This document shows, in pieces, positions 11,490 through 12,718 of a DNA stretch of 12,718 bases. Below the pieces are notes generated by a model that was not told the origin of the DNA, made no database searches, and saw only the letters and a program-made list of their open reading frames with translations. Numbering within the stretch: position 1 is the first letter of the stretch; each line of letters opens with the position of its first letter. The translations under genes were made by a program, and so were the position numbers. The stretch lies in assembly GCA_937908275.1 (NCBI GenBank), contig CALERA010000174.1, positions 1 to 12,718 of the forward strand, given 5' to 3'. Source of the stretch: an uncultured Desulfarculaceae bacterium. GTDB taxonomy: Bacteria; Desulfobacterota; Desulfarculia; Desulfarculales; Desulfarculaceae.

Positions 11490-11517
11490 GCGGCGTCCAG
11501 CCCCGGCTCCTGGCCGC
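11490..11517 (-). terminator. Weak stem-loop downstream of the YitT-family gene
   Basis: GCGGC/GCCGC outer arms and CAG/CTG inner arms with a 3-nt bulge lie 19 bp after the stop of the YitT-family gene, followed by only TTAAG on the minus strand. It may help end that transcript, but it lacks a T-run. Confidence 0.2.
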
Positions 11518-11535
11518 GTCAGGCGTTTTCCCCTG

Positions 11536-12393
11536 TTACCAATGGGGTTGGTTGCCGATCCGCCGACCCATCACCTCCAGGGTGTCGGTGACCACCATGA
11601 AGGCGTTGGGATCGTGCAGCCGCACCAGCTCCTTGATCCGGGGCAGCTCGCTGAACTGGATCACCGCGTAGACCACGTGCTCCGGCTCCCCGCTGTAGGC
11701 CCCCTGCCCCTCCAGGATGGTGGCCCCCCGGTGGATGCGGTGCAGGATGCCGTCGGCGATCTCCCGCCAGCGGGTGCTGATGATGAAGACCGCCTTGCGC
11801 TGGCTCAGGCCCACCACCACCAGGTTGGTGATCTTGGCCGAGGCGAAGAGATAGATCAGGGTGTAGAGGGCTCCCTCCAGGGAAATCAGGAACGCCGCGC
11901 CCACCAGGACCATGCTGTTGAAACCCAGCACCGTGGAGCCGGGTTTGAGCGAGAAGCGCTTGTAGAGGATCACCGCCAGGATGTCGGTGCCGCCGGAGGA
12001 GCCCAGGGAGCGCAGGACCAGGCCGGTGCCGCCGCCCACCAGGATGCCGGCCAGCAGCGCGGCCAGGATGCGGTCCTGGACGCCCAGGTCGCCGGGTTGG
12101 ACCCATTGCAGGGCCGCGGCCAGGATCAGGGCCCCGGCCACCGACCAGGCGAAGAAGCGCCGGCCCACGAAGCGCCAGCCCAGGACGTACAGCGGCAGGT
12201 TCAGGAGCAGATAGAGCAGGCTGACCGGCCAGGCCGGGACCAGGTAGTGGACCAGCAGGGCCAGGCCGGTGAAGCCACCGCTCAGGAACCCCCGGGGCAG
12301 CAACACGCCGTTGACCGCGATGGCGGTCACCAGGCTGCCGACGCAGAGCAGGACCAGGGTGAGCGCCCCGTTGCCGATCTGGCGCATGGCCAT
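11536..12393 (-). CDS. YitT family membrane protein (with DUF2179 domain)
   Basis: A 285-aa protein of the YitT family. The membrane part (about 8-195) has paired motifs: PRGFLSGGFTGLALL (33-47) and GGGTGLVLRSLGSSGGTDIL (120-139), with helices around 12-30, 56-72, 82-97, 108-125 and 158-195. The C-terminal DUF2179 domain (about 200-275) contains RGATILEGQGAYSG (222-235), a segment VIQFSELPRIKELV (244-257) and DPNAFMVVTDTLEVMG (261-276), all typical. YitT proteins are putative transporters; the substrate is unknown. ATG at 12393 has AAGGA 6 bases upstream; ATG at 12387 is an alternative. It begins 24 bp after the DUF3786 gene on the same strand, probably in one operon with it. Confidence 0.92.
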   Translation of the reverse strand: MAMRQIGNGALTLVLLCVGSLVTAIAVNGVLLPRGFLSGGFTGLALLVHYLVPAWPVSLLYLLLNLPLYVLGWRFVGRRFFAWSVAGALILAAALQWVQPGDLGVQDRILAALLAGILVGGGTGLVLRSLGSSGGTDILAVILYKRFSLKPGSTVLGFNSMVLVGAAFLISLEGALYTLIYLFASAKITNLVVVGLSQRKAVFIISTRWREIADGILHRIHRGATILEGQGAYSGEPEHVVYAVIQFSELPRIKELVRLHDPNAFMVVTDTLEVMGRRIGNQPHW

Positions 12394-12417
12394 GGAAATC
12401 CTTCCGCGCGAGAAAGC

Positions 12418-12718
12418 TCAGCCCTGGCGGGACAGGGCCATCATCTTGTAGATCGGCAGCCCGGCGGCCAGGGCGATGTCCTCGGTGGACAGATAATGGC
12501 CGATGCTCTTGTCCATCAGCACGTTGCCCTCGGCCGGGAACTCGTCGTCGCCGGCCCAGAGCACGAACAGGAACTCCACCCGGGGAAAGGCCCGCACGAT
12601 CACCGACGCGTCGCCGGCCTCGCCGCCGTCGCGGCCGCCCACCTTGGTCGCCAGGGCCTGCAACAGCTCCGGCCGCGCCCCGAAAAAGCCCACCAGGGGG
12701 TCCTTGGCCCTTTTGACA
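12418..12718 (-). CDS. DUF3786 domain protein, partial (N-terminus outside window)
   Basis: The frame is open from the window edge to TGA at 12418-12420, giving the last 99 or so residues. The segment PLVGFFGARPELLQALATKVGG, the AFPRVEFLFVLWAGDDEFP block, the NVLMDKSIGHYLSTEDIA block and the LPIYKMM ending are the C-terminal half of the DUF3786 domain as I recall it; this family is common in anaerobes and its function is unknown. A GTG at 12693 could be read as a start, but the same frame runs on upstream through VKRAKD to the edge, so it is a truncation by the window, not a short gene. The YitT-family gene follows after 24 bp. Confidence 0.85.
   Translation of the reverse strand, partial: VKRAKDPLVGFFGARPELLQALATKVGGRDGGEAGDASVIVRAFPRVEFLFVLWAGDDEFPAEGNVLMDKSIGHYLSTEDIALAAGLPIYKMMALSRQG

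Overview
The window is very GC-rich and reads as a chromosomal segment of an anaerobic, deltaproteobacterium-like bacterium (Desulfobacterota; possibly near Desulfarculales, by inference). The grounds are a class II (B12-dependent) ribonucleotide reductase, a DUF3786 protein, an HDOD protein, a SAP/cysteine mini-protein, a TIGR01212 radical SAM protein and a clear sigma-54 promoter. No rRNA, tRNA, CRISPR array, insertion sequence or prophage was seen. Most genes are on the minus strand.

Left part (1-3525, all minus): the start of a small ribbon-helix-helix-like protein (cut by the window edge) with a strong extended -10 promoter and a perfect leader hairpin; an HDOD signalling protein that keeps a full HD-GYP-like set of metal ligands; a 65-aa SAP-domain protein with a four-cysteine tail and a long structured leader; and nrdJ, which ends in an intrinsic terminator.

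Centre (3526-6659): a 250-bp divergent control region. It holds two interleaved inverted repeats and a textbook -24/-12 sigma-54 promoter that drives two unrecognised small genes, a 58-aa Cys-rich protein and a 34-aa single-helix membrane peptide. Next comes a minus-strand MerR regulator whose promoter overlaps, back to back, the promoter of a plus-strand operon. That operon encodes a membrane-anchored protein with a pseudopilin-like soluble region, a YhcC/TIGR01212 radical SAM protein and an Ogt-type DNA alkyl repair protein.

Right part (6660-12718, all minus): a lower-GC insert with a ParD-like/ParE-like toxin-antitoxin pair plus a third small gene at about 50 % GC; comEC (DNA uptake channel) behind a TVP38/TMEM64 (VTT) membrane protein; an orphan STAS anti-anti-sigma protein; a YitT-family membrane protein; and the C-terminal part of a DUF3786 protein cut by the window edge.

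The best candidate for something undescribed is the sigma-54-driven pair of micro-genes with its upstream repeat architecture. The toxin-antitoxin locus with a compositionally foreign third gene is next. Assignments come from reading motifs by eye; no database search was possible.
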